Shown here piece after piece: positions 42,914-50,077 of a stretch of DNA of 64,000 bases (positions within the stretch are counted from its first letter, which is position 1; every line of letters starts with the position of its first letter). Under the pieces are notes generated by a model. The model ran no database searches. It worked only from the letters and a program-made list of their open reading frames with translations, and was not told the origin of the DNA. The DNA comes from Micromonospora sp. CB01531 (GTDB lineage: Bacteria > Actinomycetota > Actinomycetes > Mycobacteriales > Micromonosporaceae): positions 106,112 through 170,111 of the forward strand of contig NZ_LWLS01000138.1 in the NCBI RefSeq assembly GCF_001905095.1. Direction: 5' to 3'. A program made the position numbers and the translations under genes.

Positions 42914-43632
42914 CTCCCCGAACCCGCGCCCTGGTCACCGCGACGGCCATCAGCGCCGCCGCGACCGCCGGCTACCTCACCGCCCGCCACAGCCTGCGGG
43001 CTGAACTCGCCACCGTGCGGCACGCCGCCAGCCACGACCCGCTGACCGGCATCCACAACCGCGCCGGCCTCTCGGCCGCCGCCGACACCCTGATCACCAC
43101 CGCCCACACGACCGGTCGCCCGGTCGCTGTCGTCCTGGTCGACCTCGTGGGCTTCAAGAAGGTCAACGACACCCACGGCCACGACGCCGGGGACCACATC
43201 CTCACCGTCGTCGCCAACCGGCTGACCGGCATCGCCGGCCCAGCCGGCCTCGCCGCCCGCCTCGGCGGTGACGAATTCGCTGTCATCACCACCGGCCCCG
43301 CCCGGCGTCACGACGACGCCACCACCTGGCTGGCCGACTGGCTCACCCACATCCACACCCGGCTGACCACTGCGGTCACCTACGACGGCCGACACCTGGC
43401 TGTCGGCGCGACCCTCGGCGCGGTCCCGGCCGACCCCGGCCACCCCGCCGCCGTGTGGCTGCACCGCGCTGACCTCGCCATGTACGCCGCCCGCGCGAAC
43501 CGCCGGACGACCGCCGTCTTCACGGACACCACCGACACCCCCGCCGACCTGCGGGCGACCGACCGGCCCCGTGACCTGGCCCGTCCCACCAGTCCTCTCG
43601 CCGCCGCCCACACCGCCTGGAGGGCCGCATGA
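42910..43632 (+). CDS. GGDEF-domain protein (putative diguanylate cyclase) on the AICE
   Basis: A short hydrophobic N-terminus (LVTATAISAAATAGYLTARH) leads into a GGDEF domain: HDPLTGIHNRAGL near residue 45, VVLVDLVGFKKVNDTHGHDA near 76, and the active-site loop LAARLGGDEFAVI near 118. The catalytic residues look intact, so it could make cyclic di-GMP. The allosteric RxxD inhibitory site five residues before GGDEF is absent. It is flanked by 4-bp overlaps on both sides, placing it firmly in the transfer operon. Confidence 0.88.
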   Translation: MTPRTRALVTATAISAAATAGYLTARHSLRAELATVRHAASHDPLTGIHNRAGLSAAADTLITTAHTTGRPVAVVLVDLVGFKKVNDTHGHDAGDHILTVVANRLTGIAGPAGLAARLGGDEFAVITTGPARRHDDATTWLADWLTHIHTRLTTAVTYDGRHLAVGATLGAVPADPGHPAAVWLHRADLAMYAARANRRTTAVFTDTTDTPADLRATDRPRDLARPTSPLAAAHTAWRAA

Positions 43633-44756
43633 CCACCGCCATCGACATCACCGACGTGACACGTACGTGTCAAAACGACATCTCCACCGCCGCGCTCATC
43701 AGCGTCCTCGAATCCGCCTGGGCCACCATCCGCGACCGGCACCCGGAAGTCCCGGCGGCGGTGATCGTCGTCGGCTCCGGCTCCCCCACCAAGCCCAACC
43801 AGGGCATGAAGTGGGGCCACTTCGCCGCGCTGCGCTGGCAGGCCGGGGACGCACAGGTCCCCGAAATCCTCATCTCCGGTGAGGGCCTGTCCCGCGAGCC
43901 CGAGGCCGTCTTCACCACGCTGCTGCACGAAGCAACTCACGCCCTGGCCGACGTGCGGGGCATCCAAGACACCTCGCGGCAGGGCCGCTGGCACAACAAG
44001 AAGTTCGCCACCCTGGCCGCCGAACTCGGCTTGTCCGCCACCAAGGACGACAAGCTCGGCTACTCGCCCTGCACCCTGACCGACCTCACCCGCGCCCGCT
44101 ACCGGACGGTCATCGCTGACCTGTCCGAGGCGCTGCGCTTCTACCGCCACCCCGAACCGACCGGGGAAGGCAAGCAGCGCACGAACAACAACAACGGCGT
44201 CTCGTGCGAGTGCGAGTGCCCCCGCAAGCTGCGTATCTCCGCTACGGCCTTCGAGGAAGGCCCGATCGTCTGCGCCGTCTGCGGTGCCGCGTTCCTGCCC
44301 GAGGACATCGACCGCGACACCTACGAACACCCCACCTTCGCCACCGGCCCCGCCGGCAACGGCGACGGGGACCAGGCCGACGGCGACGACCCGGAGGACG
44401 ACGACTCGATGGTCTTCTACGACCCCACCGGCGAGCGCTACGGCCTGCCGACCTATCCATTCAAGTTCGCCCCCGACGGGCTGCTGACCCGCCGTCAGCT
44501 CCGCGCCCGCGAGCTGCGTCCCGGCGGCCAGGACCCCGCCGCGCAGATCCTCTGGCGCCGCGGTAAGCGCGTCGCCTACCTCTTCCGACTCGACCTGGCG
44601 GTGCCCAAGCGGACCGCCACCCCGGCGCAACGCGCCGCCATCGACAAGGCGCTCACCGCCCGGCGTACCTGCCCCACCTGCGGCCAGGTCAAGCCCTACT
44701 ACATCCCCCGCCGCACCGGCTCCTGCCTCGACTGCATCTCTGAGGTGACCCGATGA
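43629..44756 (+). CDS. SprT-like zinc metalloprotein fused to an RRQL-motif zinc-binding domain
   Basis: The N-terminal half has the metalloprotease signature TTLLHEATHALADVRG (HExxH near residue 101) and a further WHNKKFATLAAELGL with the likely third ligand. A zinc ribbon follows (CECECPRKLRIS ... CAVCGAAF). The C-terminal part has YPFKFAPDGLLTRRQLRARE, then WRRGKRVAYLFRLDLA and a last zinc knuckle CPTCGQVKPYY ... GSCLDC. The C-terminal half is usually a separate small gene in actinomycete elements, as I recall. Its first codons contain palindrome copy 2 (43657-43672). Both ends overlap neighbours by 4 bp. Confidence 0.78.
   Translation: MTTAIDITDVTRTCQNDISTAALISVLESAWATIRDRHPEVPAAVIVVGSGSPTKPNQGMKWGHFAALRWQAGDAQVPEILISGEGLSREPEAVFTTLLHEATHALADVRGIQDTSRQGRWHNKKFATLAAELGLSATKDDKLGYSPCTLTDLTRARYRTVIADLSEALRFYRHPEPTGEGKQRTNNNNGVSCECECPRKLRISATAFEEGPIVCAVCGAAFLPEDIDRDTYEHPTFATGPAGNGDGDQADGDDPEDDDSMVFYDPTGERYGLPTYPFKFAPDGLLTRRQLRARELRPGGQDPAAQILWRRGKRVAYLFRLDLAVPKRTATPAQRAAIDKALTARRTCPTCGQVKPYYIPRRTGSCLDCISEVTR
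43657..43672. promoter_or_regulatory. 16-bp palindrome inside the start of the SprT-like gene (copy 2 of 3)
   Basis: TGACACGTACGTGTCA matches the cores of 41301-41318 and 47232-47249. It sits 28 bp into the coding sequence and encodes VTRTCQ. An operator here could act as a roadblock or control a promoter for the downstream half of the operon. Confidence 0.65.
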
Positions 44757-45640
44757 CTGCACCCATGCCCAAGCTCTCGATCACCGCACGCCTCCAGGAC
44801 GGCGTCCTGGTCCTCATCGTGCTGCTCGTCGGTGCTATGGCTGGCGCTGCCTCCTTCAACCACGTCCACGACTGGACCATCAGCAACAGCCCCGCCGACA
44901 CCGCCGACTGGTTCGGCTGGGCCAACGCGGTCATCACCGAACTCATCCCGATCGCCGCAATGATCGTCATCATCCGCCGCCGCAAGACCGGCGGCCACAT
45001 CGGCTACCCGATGTTCCTGCTCGTCGCCGCCGTCGGACTGTCGCTGACCGCACAGTTGGCCGTCGCCAAGCCGACCGTCTTCGGCTGGATGGTCTCCGCG
45101 CTGCCCGCGCTGGCCTTCTTCGCCCTGTCCAAGCTCGTCTTCACCGCGACCCGGCCCACCAACCCTGTCCCGGCACCCGCGCCGGCCACCACCGCCGAGG
45201 CCCCGTCATCCGACATTCCGGTCTCGCCGCTGGTCCGCCCGGCCGCCGCGACCCTCACGGCCACCGAACCCGCACCCACCAACGACGCACCCACCCTGGT
45301 TGAACCCACCCAGGCGAAGAAGACCACCCCCGCGATCGCAGCACCGAAAACCACCGCGACCGAGGACACCCCGGCCCCGGTGACACCGCCAGCCGTACCG
45401 GCGGTCACCCCGACCGTCACGACGCCGGCTGCGCCTGCTCCGGCGCTGCTGTCCAACGCCCGGATCGTCGCCACGGCCCACGAGAAGGCCCACGGTGAGC
45501 CCATCACCGCCGGCCAACTCGCCGTGCGGCTGCGCGTACCCACCAACACGGCCGCCGACATCCTGACGGCCCTGACCAACACCAACCCGACCATCAACAA
45601 GCACCAGCACAACGGCACCGCCGTCGGAGCCACCGCGTGA
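44753..45640 (+). CDS. DUF2637/SpdB-like membrane protein
   Basis: Four hydrophobic helices (about 15-40, 60-76, 85-103, 108-128) form a DUF2637-like N-terminal region, the family that includes SpdB plasmid-spread proteins of Streptomyces. A Pro/Thr/Ala-rich linker (about 130-230) leads to a short C-terminal helical domain (AHEKAHGEPITAGQLAVRLR, ADILTALTN) that looks like a winged helix. It probably helps spread the element between hyphal compartments. It overlaps both neighbours by 4 bp. Confidence 0.8.
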   Translation: MTAPMPKLSITARLQDGVLVLIVLLVGAMAGAASFNHVHDWTISNSPADTADWFGWANAVITELIPIAAMIVIIRRRKTGGHIGYPMFLLVAAVGLSLTAQLAVAKPTVFGWMVSALPALAFFALSKLVFTATRPTNPVPAPAPATTAEAPSSDIPVSPLVRPAAATLTATEPAPTNDAPTLVEPTQAKKTTPAIAAPKTTATEDTPAPVTPPAVPAVTPTVTTPAAPAPALLSNARIVATAHEKAHGEPITAGQLAVRLRVPTNTAADILTALTNTNPTINKHQHNGTAVGATA

Positions 45641-47235
45641 CCTCCTCGACGCTGCCTCTCGCGCCCGAAACCACGACGGTTTCGGGCACGGGAGCCTACG
45701 CCGACGCAGACACCGGCTACTGGCCCTGGGCTGCCCCCACCACCGGACCCCGCGACCTAGCCGCCGACGGCTGGGTACGCGGCCACGACCCCCGCACCGT
45801 CGCCTCCGGCCGCGACCGTGCCCAGGACCCCGACTACCCGGAATGGCTCAGCCACGTCCGTGCCGCCTCCGCCTGCAAGCACCCCATCCGGCTGGCCGGG
45901 CAGATCCACGTCAACGACGCCGACGGCAACCGCATGGCCACCATCGACACCGAGGACATGCCCGACGGCGCGATCTACACCCCCTGCGGCAACCGCCGGG
46001 CGTCGGTCTGCCCGTCCTGCGCTGAGGTCTACCGCCGCGACACCTTCCACCTCATCAAGGCCGGACTACAAGGCGACCGCTGGGGACTTCCGCCACTGCA
46101 CGAGCACCTGGCCATCTTCCTCACCGCCACCGCCCCCTCCTTCGGGCCGGTCCACCACCGGGTCGTGAAGGTCCACGCCGTGGACTGCCGCAAGAAGGAC
46201 GGCTGCACCTGCCGGCCGTCGGTGTGCCACCCGTTCGGGCGGGCTTGCCCCCACGGCGTCGACATGCGCTGTGGGCAGCGGCACAAGGCCGGCGACGCGC
46301 ACTTGGGACAGCCGTTGTGCCTGGACTGCTACGACCACGCCGGCCAGGTCGTGTGGAACCACGAAGCACCCGAACTGTGGCGCCGCACCATCCAACAGGT
46401 CGACCGGGAGCTACGCCGGCTCGGCCGCGCTCACGGTGTCGAGCTGCGCCGCCGCTACATCAAGGTCTACGAGTTCCAGGTACGTGGCGTCATCCACTAC
46501 CACGCGCTGATCCGCCTCGATGGCCACAACCCCGATTGCCCCGGCGCGATCGTCCCACCCCCGTCCGTGATCAGCCGGCAGATGTTCGCCGACGCCGTGG
46601 AAGCCGCCTTCGTCAAGACGGCCTACACGTCGGCACCGCACCCGGCCAACGACGGGCATGGCTGGCACATCGCCTGGGGCGACAAGGGCCTGGACCTCAA
46701 GCACGTCAACGCCCCCGGCGGTGATGTCAACCCCGCCCAGATCACCGGCTACATCGCCAAGTACGTCACCAAGAGCACCGAAGTGACCGGGTTGAACCTG
46801 CGCCGCGTCGACGACCTCAGCGTGGAAGTCCACGGCGACCCGGGCACCCATCTCGGGCGGCTCATCCGAGCCTGCTGGGACCTCGGGGAACACCCCGACT
46901 ACGCGCGGCTGCGGCGGTGGGCGCACCAGTTCGGCTACGGCGGCCACATCACCACCAAGAGCCGCGCCTTCTCCGCCACCCTCGGCTTCATCCGAATGCA
47001 GCGCACCATCTGGCGCCGCACCGAGGGCTACCCCCACACCTGGGACGACGAACAGACCGAGCGAGTCATCTACGAACTCGGCTACCAGGCCACCGGCTGG
47101 ATCACCACCGGAGACGCCCTGCTCGCCAACACCGCCGCCGCCATGGCCCGCGCCCGACACCAAGCCGGCCTCGACGCCCTGGCCGACGAGCTGGCCACCC
47201 ACCGCGCCACCACCGACCAGCCCGCCGCCGCTTGA
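45637..47235 (+). CDS. Rolling-circle replication initiator (RepSA-like)
   Basis: This 532-residue Rep nicks the element origin so it can replicate after excision. It shows Cys clusters (CGNRRASVCPSC near 120; CRKKDGCTCRPSVC near 180; CLDCYDH near 228), the HUH metal motif VIHYHALIRLDG near 287, and a catalytic-tyrosine region TGYIAKYVTKST near 370. The GTG start overlaps the SpdB-like stop. A perfect 10-bp inverted repeat (45663-45687) lies in the first codons. A palindrome copy covers the stop codon. rep-xis-int order matches pSAM2. Confidence 0.9.
   Translation: MTSSTLPLAPETTTVSGTGAYADADTGYWPWAAPTTGPRDLAADGWVRGHDPRTVASGRDRAQDPDYPEWLSHVRAASACKHPIRLAGQIHVNDADGNRMATIDTEDMPDGAIYTPCGNRRASVCPSCAEVYRRDTFHLIKAGLQGDRWGLPPLHEHLAIFLTATAPSFGPVHHRVVKVHAVDCRKKDGCTCRPSVCHPFGRACPHGVDMRCGQRHKAGDAHLGQPLCLDCYDHAGQVVWNHEAPELWRRTIQQVDRELRRLGRAHGVELRRRYIKVYEFQVRGVIHYHALIRLDGHNPDCPGAIVPPPSVISRQMFADAVEAAFVKTAYTSAPHPANDGHGWHIAWGDKGLDLKHVNAPGGDVNPAQITGYIAKYVTKSTEVTGLNLRRVDDLSVEVHGDPGTHLGRLIRACWDLGEHPDYARLRRWAHQFGYGGHITTKSRAFSATLGFIRMQRTIWRRTEGYPHTWDDEQTERVIYELGYQATGWITTGDALLANTAAAMARARHQAGLDALADELATHRATTDQPAAA
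45663..45687 (+). repeat. Hairpin in the 5' coding region of rep
   Basis: GCCCGAAACC and GGTTTCGGGC pair over 10 bp with a 5-nt loop (ACGAC), 26 bp into rep. It could lower rep translation, or be part of a nick-site hairpin of the double-strand origin, which in rolling-circle replicons can lie within or near rep. Confidence 0.55.
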
Positions 47236-47249
47236 CACGTACGTGTCAA
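47232..47249. promoter_or_regulatory. 18-bp palindrome at the rep/xis boundary (copy 3 of 3)
   Basis: TTGACACGTACGTGTCAA is identical to 41301-41318. It overlaps the last bases of rep and includes a TTGACA -35-like hexamer; a second TTTGACA follows at 47264. It is well placed to control the 47334-xis-int transcript. Confidence 0.7.
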
Positions 47250-47333
47250 CACCTGCAATCCCTGTTCTTTGACAACTCCATAGAGGACACGCGAACGCGC
47301 CGCCCCGGCCACCCACTACAGGAAGGAAAGACG

Positions 47334-47552
47334 ATGGCCGACACCCGCCCCGTGCCACTTCTTCAGGTCCGGGTCATCGCCGACCCGGCTCACGCCCAGG
47401 TCCTCATCGCCGAAGTCGCCCAGCAAGCAAGGCAACTGCTCGGACCTGGCGTCGCGATCCGAACTCAGACCCGATCCGCACGCCGGACGGGACATGTCCG
47501 CCTCTACCTCACGGCCAGCGAAAGGAGAGCCGATGACGATAACCACCACTGA
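47334..47552 (+). CDS. Small AICE protein before xis, 72 residues
   Basis: ATG 47334 follows AGGAAGGAAAG. The protein reads MADTRPVPLLQVRVIADPAH ... VAQQARQLLGPGVAIRTQTR ... HVRLYLTASERRADD. It resembles the 61-residue protein at 42225 in size and beta-alpha pattern. Its 3' end overlaps xis by 20 bp. Unknown function; perhaps a regulator of excision. Confidence 0.65.
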   Translation: MADTRPVPLLQVRVIADPAHAQVLIAEVAQQARQLLGPGVAIRTQTRSARRTGHVRLYLTASERRADDDNHH

Positions 47553-47730
47553 ACCGCTCTGGACCATCGAGGAGGTATCAGCGTTCCTACGCATTCCGGT
47601 AGACACCCTCTACCAGTGGCGGTCCCGTCGCACCGGCCCTCGCGCCTTCAAGGTCGGCCGGCATCTCCGCTACGACCCGGCCGACGTCCGGTCCTGGCTG
47701 ACCGAGCAAGGGGGCGACGATGGCCGTTGA
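47533..47730 (+). CDS. xis: Excisionase with MerR-like HTH
   Basis: This 65-residue DNA-bending protein shows the HTH_17/AlpA pattern: LWTIEEVSAFLRIPVDTLYQ, WRSRRTGPRAFKVGRHLRYD, PADVRSWL. It should direct Int toward excision. ATG 47533 follows AAAGGAGA. It overlaps int by 11 bp, so the two are co-translated, as in most AICEs. Confidence 0.88.
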   Translation: MTITTTEPLWTIEEVSAFLRIPVDTLYQWRSRRTGPRAFKVGRHLRYDPADVRSWLTEQGGDDGR

Positions 47731-48976
47731 TGACCTGTGGTACCTCAGCAAGCGCGGCCCCGACGGAGAGCGGGTGAAGTCGAAGCGCCACGGCCGGGGG
47801 AAGCGCTGGCGCTGCCGCTACGAAGATGCCGGCGGGCGCACCCGAACCCGCTTCTTCGACCGCAAGGCCGATGCCGACGCATGGGACAAGAAGGCCAGCA
47901 GCGGCGCTGTCGAGGAAACTCAGGTGGACCAGGGCGAGCGGCGCACGACCTTCCACGATTACGCGGAACGATGGCGGCTGTCCCGCCAGATCGGACAGGC
48001 GCTCGACTACCAGCGCCATATCGAGTCCCGGCTACGCCACCACCACTACCCGCACTTCGGCCACCGGCCGATTCGGGCGATCAACGTCACGGACGTGCTG
48101 GAGTGGGTCGCCAAGCTGCTACAGAACAACGTCGCTCAATCGTCGGTCAAAACCTACTTCGACCTGCTCAACAACATCATGAACTCGGCCGTAGCCGACA
48201 AGGTGATTCCCGATAACCCGTGCAAGTCGATCCGACTTTTCGCGATCCTGCGGGGATTCTCCCGCGCGCCGAAGTGGGTACCGACCGATGACGACGTGCT
48301 CGCCCTGGTCGACGTGGTGCCGGACGAATATCAGGCAGCCATCTGGGCGGGCGCCGGCGAGGGAATGAGACTCGGCGAAGTCCTCGGCCTGGAGGACAGC
48401 ACCCGGTGCGTCGACCCGGAACATCAGGAAGTCCACGTGGTTCAGCAACTGCGGTTTCACAAGGCCACATACGGCGGGTTCTACCTCGCCCCGCCGAAGG
48501 CCGGCTCAGTCGGTGACGTGGACCTGGACGATCACGTCGCGGCGGTCTTCGCCGAACACGTCCGCAAGTACCCGCCCGGCCTGGTCGACCTGCCCGACAT
48601 CACCGCCGGCACGCCAGACCCCGGCAAGGAACCCAAGCGGCGCTTGGTGCCACTGCTGTTCACCGACGACCAGGGCCGACCGATCCACGACCAACGGTGG
48701 TCCGATCTGTGGCAGATCTGGCGCAAGGCGGCCGGCTGGCCCGACGAAGGCACCTTCCACTCCCTGCGGCACTACTTCGCCACTCGCCTGATCACCTCGG
48801 GTGCCGACCCGACCGATGTGCAGAACGCGCTACGTCACTCCAGCCTGCGGATCACCCTGGAGACCTACGTCCACTGGTGGCCGAAGAAAGACCGCCGCCG
48901 CAACATCATCAGCAGCGCGCTTCGCGACGCGAGCGCCAAGCGGCAGCGCTCCCGGGAAAACCAAGATCCGCGCTGA
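47720..48976 (+). CDS. int: Tyrosine recombinase integrase
   Basis: It integrates the element into, and with Xis excises it from, the 3' end of tRNA-Ala. An N-terminal arm-binding part is followed by a core-binding SAM-like domain (TTFHDYAERWRLS ... SVKTYFDLLNNIMNSAV). The catalytic domain has GAGEGMRLGEVLGLE (Arg near 218), FHSLRHYFATRL (H-x-x-R near 350) and SSLRITLETYVHWW (catalytic Tyr near 385). Length 418 is usual. The gene ends 64 bp from the att core. Confidence 0.95.
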   Translation: MAVDDLWYLSKRGPDGERVKSKRHGRGKRWRCRYEDAGGRTRTRFFDRKADADAWDKKASSGAVEETQVDQGERRTTFHDYAERWRLSRQIGQALDYQRHIESRLRHHHYPHFGHRPIRAINVTDVLEWVAKLLQNNVAQSSVKTYFDLLNNIMNSAVADKVIPDNPCKSIRLFAILRGFSRAPKWVPTDDDVLALVDVVPDEYQAAIWAGAGEGMRLGEVLGLEDSTRCVDPEHQEVHVVQQLRFHKATYGGFYLAPPKAGSVGDVDLDDHVAAVFAEHVRKYPPGLVDLPDITAGTPDPGKEPKRRLVPLLFTDDQGRPIHDQRWSDLWQIWRKAAGWPDEGTFHSLRHYFATRLITSGADPTDVQNALRHSSLRITLETYVHWWPKKDRRRNIISSALRDASAKRQRSRENQDPR

Positions 48977-48984
48977 TTTGTACC

Positions 48985-49007
48985 GGATATGTACCCGCTG
49001 ATCTTGC
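48985..49007 (+). repeat. Right copy of the terminal direct repeat, possible integrase arm site
   Basis: GGATATGTACCCGCTGATCT then TGC, directly after the int stop, matches 34059-34081 with two mismatches in the same orientation. Just before it, TTTGTACCGG is a partial third copy of the core GTACC. Confidence 0.55.
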
Positions 49008-49039
49008 TGGCAGCGTTTCCGCTGCTCAACGGTGTTACT

Positions 49040-49066
49040 GGTGGAGCTGAGGGGATTTGAACCCCT
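49040..49066. repeat. attR: 3' end of the restored tRNA-Ala gene
   Basis: The 27 bases are identical to 33918-33944. Here they complete the tRNA, including an encoded CCA (49041-49039 on the minus strand). The attL copy continues CCC instead of CCA, so the CCA was supplied by the element. Confidence 0.9.
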
Positions 49067-49115
49067 GACCCCCTCGATGCGAACGAGGTGCGCTACCGGT
49101 CTGCGCCACAGCCCC
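49042..49115 (-). tRNA. tRNA-Ala (anticodon CGC), AICE integration target
   Basis: The cloverleaf is complete: acceptor GGGGCTG with CAGCTCC (one G-T), D stem GCGC/GCGC, anticodon stem CCTCG/CGAGG with loop TTCGCAT (anticodon CGC, reading GCG), T arm AGGGG-TTCAAAT-CCCCT, discriminator A, followed by an encoded CCA at 49041-49039. Its 3' 25 nt now come from the element's att site. Confidence 0.96.
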
Positions 49116-49218
49116 TCCGCTGGCGTACCAGCGTCGGTCCCACCCGGCTTGCACCGGGCGGGCCGGCGACAAGGCTAACAGGTCACCGACCTCCGGTGCG
49201 AATCGCCCCACCGGAGGA

Positions 49219-49271
49219 GGAGATCTTGGCAGGAAAAGGCCCCCAGAGGGCCGAAACCTACCAAGATCTCC
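49219..49271 (-). terminator. Compound hairpin after the DHFR-family gene
   Basis: GGAGATCTTGG (49219-49229) pairs with CCAAGATCTCC (49261-49271), and a smaller GGCCC/GGGCC stem lies inside. It stands 25 bp past the stop of the minus-strand DHFR-family gene and insulates the tRNA-Ala promoter region. Confidence 0.75.
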
Positions 49272-49296
49272 AAGCCACCGGGCCGCGAGGGGCGAG

Positions 49297-49854
49297 CTAG
49301 GCCGGGGCGTACGACAGGTTCAGCACTCCGCTCTTGAACGTCTCCTGGCTCACCAGCCGCAGCGGGTACGTCGGCGTCTCCTCGAACAGCCGCTGCCCGC
49401 GCCCCACGGCGATCGGGTGGACCAGCAGTCGCAGCTCGTCCAGCAGTCCGTTGGCCAGCAGCCATCGGACGGTGGTGGGGCTGCCCGACATGGCGATCTC
49501 CCCGTCGGTCTGCTGCTTGATCTCCCGCAGCCGGGCGGCGACCTGCGACGAGTCCCCCGACAGCAGGGTCGAGTTCTGCCAGGTCGCCTCGGTGAGCGTG
49601 TTGGACAGCACGTACTTCGGCACCGAGTTGATGAAGTTCGCGAAGTCGGCGTCGAAGCCGTCGCCGGTGTGGTTCGGCCAGTATTCCGCCCACTCCTGGT
49701 ACTGCCGGCGCCCCATCAGGAACGCCCTCGCCTGATCCACTCCACGGCTGACGGCGGCACCCATGTCGTCGTCGAAGTAGGGGAAGTGCCACTGGTCGGG
49801 CCGCTCCACGACGCCGTCCAGCGAGATGAAGAAGTTCGACACGATCTTGGCCAT
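49297..49854 (-). CDS. Dihydrofolate reductase-family (RibD C-terminal) protein
   Basis: This 185-residue protein belongs to the DHFR/RibD-C superfamily: MAKIVSNFFISLDGVVERPD at the start, FLMGRRQYQEWAEYWPNHTG near 55, EIAMSGSPTTVRWLLANGLL near 125, and IAVGRGQRLFEE near 155. Such proteins are NADPH-binding and common in actinobacteria, mostly without a known substrate; it is unlikely to be the housekeeping folate enzyme. ATG 49854 follows AGGAGCG. The frame open to 50028 is not family-like. Confidence 0.88.
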   Translation of the reverse strand: MAKIVSNFFISLDGVVERPDQWHFPYFDDDMGAAVSRGVDQARAFLMGRRQYQEWAEYWPNHTGDGFDADFANFINSVPKYVLSNTLTEATWQNSTLLSGDSSQVAARLREIKQQTDGEIAMSGSPTTVRWLLANGLLDELRLLVHPIAVGRGQRLFEETPTYPLRLVSQETFKSGVLNLSYAPA

Positions 49855-50077
49855 GATGTGCGCTCCTGTGCGTCGGTGGCGGCCGGCCCTGCGCCGGCCT
49901 TCACCATCCCGTCGGACGACCCCCGCCGGATTCGACAACCCGGTCCAAGATTTTCCGCTCCAGCTCGGGGAAGTTGCGGCGTCCCGGTCACCCGGATACC
50001 GCAACGCCCCCGAAGTGGGACCAACCATCGCCCCGAAGTGGGGCCGAGCAGCGTCGCCGAAGTGGCGTCAAGAGGGA

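Larger units (their letters stand above)
33918..49066. mobile_element. Actinomycete integrative and conjugative element (AICE) in tRNA-Ala
   Basis: The boundaries are a 27-bp direct repeat (33918-33944 and 49040-49066) equal to the 3' end of tRNA-Ala. The gene set is the standard AICE kit: tyrosine integrase and excisionase next to the tRNA, a rolling-circle Rep of the RepSA type, an FtsK/TraB-like DNA translocase for double-stranded transfer, a SpdB-like spread protein, an XRE regulator and a Nudix hydrolase. The order rep-xis-int-att is as in pSAM2. The left third is cargo of lower GC content. All core genes look intact, so it may still excise and transfer. Confidence 0.92.

Noticed and set aside
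49995..50068. CCCCGAAGTGGG-type repeats as a small array
   Set aside because: Three imperfect copies of a short dyad (GCCCCCGAAGTGGG, CCCCGAAGTGGGG, CGCCGAAGTGGCG) after sepX look like terminator or spacer sequence; too few and irregular for a named element.
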